Both the position numbers and the translations under genes were made by a program. A stretch of DNA of 8,501 bases from DASPTB01 sp035623615 (GTDB lineage: Bacteria > Actinomycetota > UBA4738), in contig DASPTB010000271.1 in the NCBI GenBank assembly GCA_035623615.1, positions 1 through 8,501 on the forward strand, written 5' to 3'. The stretch's first letter is position 1; each line of letters starts with the position of its first letter. Positions 5,466 through 8,501 of this stretch are shown here, one piece after another. The notes beneath the pieces were generated by a model. The model saw only the letters and a program-made list of their open reading frames with translations. It did no database searches and was not told where the DNA came from.

Positions 5466-6968
5466 ATGGGTCGAACGGAGGATTCGGGGAGCACGCCCCC
5501 CCGCTCGCTCGGCCCGTTCCTCTTCCTGTGGGCGAGCCTCGCCGCCGCGACGGCGTTCTTCCTCGTGCAGCCGTTCGTCTTCCACCACTCCTACTACGGG
5601 CCGCGGTCGACGTCGGGAAGCGACGACTGGTGGGTCGTGGCGGCGCTGTTCGCTCCGTACGCCTACGCGATCCGCCGGTATCTGCGGAGCGGCGGCCCGT
5701 CCGCTACCGTGCTGCTCGCGGCGGGCGCGATCTTGTACGTCGCCCTGATCCCCGCGCCGGCGCTGCAGTCGCAGGACGTCTACCAGTACCTGCTCTACGG
5801 AAAGATGGCGCTGCACGGGCACAACCCGTACGTCGTGCATCCGGCGGGCCTGCGGGATCCGTGGCGCGCGTGGACGCTCTGGAACGACACGCTGTCGGTC
5901 TACGGCCCCTTGTGGACGCTGCTGACGGCCGGCGTGGTCAAGGCCGCCGGGCAGAATCTGACCGCGGCGTTCCTCGCGATGAAGGCCGTGGCCGCTGGAG
6001 TGGCGCTGTTGGCGGCCGGGCTGCTCGCCGCAGCGGCCGGCGGCTCGCGCGACGGCAAGGGCTCGTTCGTCGGCGCTGCCGATCCCGGCTTCGCCGTTCT
6101 CGCGTTCGCCTACAACCCGATGGTGCTGTTCGCTGCCGGTCTCGGCGCGCACACCGACCTGATGGTGGCGGCGCTGCTCGCGGGGGCCGTCGCCGCGTAC
6201 GGGCGCGGACGCGACGTTCCGAGCACTCTGCTGATCGCGATGGCGGCGCTCGTCAAGGCGTACGCGGGCCTGGTCCTCATCGCGTGGCTGCTCCACCTGT
6301 GGCGGCGACGCGGACTCGGCGCGTCGGTCGGGCACGCGTCCCTCGTCGCGGCCGCCGCCGTCCTCGCATACCTTCCCTTCTGGCACGGCGCGGAGACGTT
6401 CACCGGGGTCGCCGACATCGGACGCATCGCCTCGACGTCGCTCGCGGGGACGATCGTTCGGCTCGCCTCCGGCCACGCGTGGGCCGCGTACGCGGCCGGA
6501 GCGTCCACCCCGGGTGAGGTCGTTCGCGTGCTCGGTCTGCTGTTGATCGCGGCCGCGTTGGTGACGGTCGCGCGTTCGCCCCGGACCGGGCGCGAGCCGT
6601 GGCGGGCCGGGGCGATCCTTTTCTGGGTCTACGTCGTGGTCACGCCCTGGTACCTCGCATGGCATCTGATCGGGCTGGTGGCGCTCGCGGTCGCGTGCGC
6701 CGACGAGGTGGTCCTGTGGAGCACGCTCACGTTCAGCGCTACGTCACTGTATGTCGGAACGGGCGGAACGGTTGCGGGCCTCGTGCTGCAGACGGCGGTC
6801 CGGTACGTCCCGCCGGGTGTCGTCGCCACTCGGACCCTGCGCTCCGAACGCCGCGTCAACGCGCGCGGGTCCAACGGGAGGCCCGACGTTCGATCCGGCG
6901 TTCCTGCGGCACCCCCCGGTTTGCCAGCGGATGCAACCCGAGCCGGCCGTAGAAGAACCGCGTCTTGA
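5466..6968 (+). CDS. Polytopic GT-C glycosyltransferase, MptA/MptB-like (polyprenyl-phosphate-mannose-dependent)
   Basis: The protein has 500 residues and about eleven to thirteen hydrophobic helices, the first at 17-37. Family landmarks are QSQDVYQYLLYGKM (101-114), whose Asp104 in the first external loop is the expected GT-C catalytic or metal residue, GHNPYVVHP (118-126), VYGPLW (145-150), NPMVLFAAGLGAHTDLM (217-233), AALVKAYAGLVL (260-271) and TPWYLAWHL (393-401). These match the actinobacterial alpha-1,6-mannosyltransferases that extend lipomannan using decaprenyl-phosphate-mannose, and related GT87 enzymes. Mannose as the sugar is inferred from the family; the acceptor is unknown. ATG 5466 is preferred because a TAGACT -10 lies 7 nt before it, although the frame stays open far upstream, inside the sulfatase gene, without a stop. 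The last 37 residues (464-500) are Arg/Pro-rich, unlike the membrane core, and are encoded antisense to the end of the ATPase gene. Confidence 0.88.
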   Translation: MGRTEDSGSTPPRSLGPFLFLWASLAAATAFFLVQPFVFHHSYYGPRSTSGSDDWWVVAALFAPYAYAIRRYLRSGGPSATVLLAAGAILYVALIPAPALQSQDVYQYLLYGKMALHGHNPYVVHPAGLRDPWRAWTLWNDTLSVYGPLWTLLTAGVVKAAGQNLTAAFLAMKAVAAGVALLAAGLLAAAAGGSRDGKGSFVGAADPGFAVLAFAYNPMVLFAAGLGAHTDLMVAALLAGAVAAYGRGRDVPSTLLIAMAALVKAYAGLVLIAWLLHLWRRRGLGASVGHASLVAAAAVLAYLPFWHGAETFTGVADIGRIASTSLAGTIVRLASGHAWAAYAAGASTPGEVVRVLGLLLIAAALVTVARSPRTGREPWRAGAILFWVYVVVTPWYLAWHLIGLVALAVACADEVVLWSTLTFSATSLYVGTGGTVAGLVLQTAVRYVPPGVVATRTLRSERRVNARGSNGRPDVRSGVPAAPPGLPADATRAGRRRTAS

Positions 6969-8501
6969 TCAGCTCGGTGAGCGTGAGGTAGGCGACCACC
7001 ATCAGCAGCAGCGCGAGGTAGAAGGCGGGTGACAACGGCCCGAACCCGAGGACGTGCGCGAAGGGCGAGAGCGGGATCAGGGCACCGACCGCCGCCGTCG
7101 ACAGGCTTCCGATGAGGAGCGGCCGGCTCGGACGGCTGTGGAAGAACGGCACCCGCCTCGTCCTGATGACGAAGATCACCAGGGACTGGGTGCAGATCGA
7201 CTCCACGAACCATCCCGAGCGGAACGTGCTCGGCCCCGCATGGAAGACGCCGAGCATCAGCGCGAAGGTCAGGAGGTCGAAGAGCGAGCTCGCCGGGCCG
7301 AACGCCAGCATGAAGCGTTCGATGAATCCGATGTCCCATCGCGACGGTCGCTCCAGCATCTCCTCGTCGACGTTGTCGGTGGGGATCGTCAGCTCCCCCG
7401 CGTCGTACAAGAGGTTGTTCAGAAGGATCTGTGACGGCAGCATCGGCAGGAAGGGCAGGAAGGCCGACGCGGCGGCCGCGGAGAACATGTTGCCGAAGTT
7501 CGACGACGTTCCCATGAGCACGTACTTGATCGTGTTCGAGAAGATCCGCCGGCCTTCGATGACGCCGCCGGCGAGCACCCCGAGGTCCTTCTCCAGGAGC
7601 ACGACGTCCGCGGCGTCCTTGGCGACATCGACCGCCGAGTCGACGGAGAGCCCAACGTCCGCGTCGTGCAGCGCCAGCGTGTCGTTGACGCCGTCGCCGA
7701 GGAATCCGACGTCCTTGCCCAGCCCTCGCTGCGCTCGGATGATGCGCGCCTTCTGCTCCGGGGTGACGCGCGCGAAGATGGTGGTCGCGCCGAGCGCACT
7801 CGCCAGCGACGAGTCATCGAGGCCTTCGACGTCCGCTCCGGTGAGCGTGCCCTTGGACGCGAGCCCGAGGTCGGCGCAGACCTTCTCCGCAACGACGGGG
7901 TTGTCGCCGGTCACGATCTTCACCTCGATCGCGAGCTCCTCGAGCTTCGCGAGCGACGCCCGCGCGGACGTCTTGGGAGGGTCGAGGAAGGTGAGGAAAC
8001 CGGCGAGCCGCAGGTTCCGCTCGTCGTCGACCGAGATGGCTGCCGCGCCGGGCAGGAGGCGAGTCGCGACGGCGACGACGCGGTCGCCTTCGCCGAACGC
8101 GTCCTCGAGAAACGAGCGGGCGGCCGCCGGGACGTCGTCGCAGCGAGGCAGGACGCTCTCCGGTGCGCCTTTGACGACGAGCGTCCGCTCGCCTTCGGGC
8201 GTGTCCACGAGCGCCGAGGTCATCCGTCGCTCGTGATCGAAGGGCAGGATGGCGACGCGCCGATATCGCTGGAGCGCAGCCGAGGCCGCGGCCGAGCTCG
8301 CGGCCGGCGTGTCCCAGGTGGCGCGGTCGAGTGGGTTGCCGCCCACCGCCTGGTGATCTCCGGGCTCCGCCTCGTTCGCGACCAGCCCGAGCATCAGGAC
8401 GACTTCCGAGTCGGCTCCCGTCGCGTCCACGGCTCGCCGGAACGTGATGCTGCCCTCCGTCAGGGTGCCGGTCTTGTCGGTGAACAGCACCTCCACGTTG
8501 C
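6856..8501 (-). CDS. Mg2+-transporting P-type ATPase (MgtA/MgtB type), C-terminal part, 5' truncated
   Basis: About 548 C-terminal residues are visible; the transmembrane segments M1-M4 and the actuator domain lie beyond the window. Numbered from the in-frame GTG at 8496, which is not the real start: phosphorylated Asp7 in DKTGT, nucleotide-binding KGAPES (109-114), DPPK (172-175), TGDN (196-199), the hinge GDGVND (267-272) and DADVGLSVDSAVDVAKDAADVVLLEKDL (278-305). Then come six predicted C-terminal helices, with NNLLYD (360-365), IPTDNVD (371-377) and RPSRWDI (383-389), which identify the P3B magnesium importers rather than Ca2+ or heavy-metal pumps. The enzyme sits in the cytoplasmic membrane and moves Mg2+ into the cell using ATP. 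The hinge continues NDTLAL where most relatives have NDAPAL or NDAAAL. TGA is at 6858-6856. The promoter region, where a Mg2+ leader could lie, is outside the window. Confidence 0.96.
   Translation of the reverse strand, partial: NVEVLFTDKTGTLTEGSITFRRAVDATGADSEVVLMLGLVANEAEPGDHQAVGGNPLDRATWDTPAASSAAASAALQRYRRVAILPFDHERRMTSALVDTPEGERTLVVKGAPESVLPRCDDVPAAARSFLEDAFGEGDRVVAVATRLLPGAAAISVDDERNLRLAGFLTFLDPPKTSARASLAKLEELAIEVKIVTGDNPVVAEKVCADLGLASKGTLTGADVEGLDDSSLASALGATTIFARVTPEQKARIIRAQRGLGKDVGFLGDGVNDTLALHDADVGLSVDSAVDVAKDAADVVLLEKDLGVLAGGVIEGRRIFSNTIKYVLMGTSSNFGNMFSAAAASAFLPFLPMLPSQILLNNLLYDAGELTIPTDNVDEEMLERPSRWDIGFIERFMLAFGPASSLFDLLTFALMLGVFHAGPSTFRSGWFVESICTQSLVIFVIRTRRVPFFHSRPSRPLLIGSLSTAAVGALIPLSPFAHVLGFGPLSPAFYLALLLMVVAYLTLTELIKTRFFYGRLGLHPLANRGVPQERRIERRASRWTRAR

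Noticed and set aside
5154..6665. Long minus-strand open frame opposite the glycosyltransferase
   Set aside because: A composition-driven shadow rich in Arg, Gly, Asp and Gln, without hydrophobic cores or start signals.
7112..8236. Plus-strand open frame opposite the P-type ATPase
   Set aside because: Ser/Arg-rich low-information translation antisense to a strongly conserved ATPase.

Overview
The window is GC-rich chromosomal DNA, most likely from an actinomycete-type (Actinomycetota) bacterium, possibly an uncultured lineage. The main pointers are a DUF501 domain, a family I know mainly from Actinobacteria next to ppx, a membrane-anchored cyclophilin with a basic N-terminus, an MptA/MptB-like GT-C mannosyltransferase, a tRNA gene without encoded CCA, and mRNAs that look leaderless or nearly so behind TAGACT-type -10 boxes. 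Nothing in the window suggests a recent mobile element: there is no transposase, integrase, phage gene or CRISPR array.

Layout. Positions 3-95 hold the last 30 codons of a protein that probably is a YabR-like S1 RNA-binding protein. It is followed by a DUF501-Ppx/GppA fusion (149-1588, with coding signal that seems to extend upstream to about 92) and by a membrane-anchored cyclophilin-type prolyl isomerase (1604-2389). Converging on these from the other strand is a lipoprotein with a TolB/PD40-type beta-propeller (2462-3382, minus). The short convergent gap carries a palindrome that overlaps the lipoprotein stop codon. A divergent promoter region (about 3383-3488) separates the lipoprotein from a tRNA-Leu(UAA) gene (3489-3572). 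Then come a five-helix membrane protein with an extracytoplasmic sulfatase/phosphotransferase-type domain (3769-5403, or from 3700) and a polytopic GT-C glycosyltransferase (5466-6968). The right end is the C-terminal half of an MgtA/MgtB-type P-type ATPase on the minus strand (6856-8501, 5' truncated by the window), whose 3' end overlaps the 3' end of the glycosyltransferase by 113 bp.

How the genes fit together. The left block resembles the conserved cell-division/polyphosphate neighbourhood (FtsB/DivIC, S1 or DUF501, Ppx) of Gram-positive bacteria, but with DUF501 and Ppx in one polypeptide. The middle pair, an alkaline-phosphatase-superfamily membrane enzyme plus a lipid-linked-sugar-dependent mannosyltransferase, suggests assembly or decoration of an envelope glycopolymer. 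The PPIase and the lipoprotein are further envelope proteins. I see no complete new multi-gene system. The items most worth a second look are the DUF501-Ppx fusion with its missing canonical start, the shared TAGACT -10 boxes, the His-less 'DEG' active-site motif of the sulfatase-like protein, and the antisense 3' overlap.
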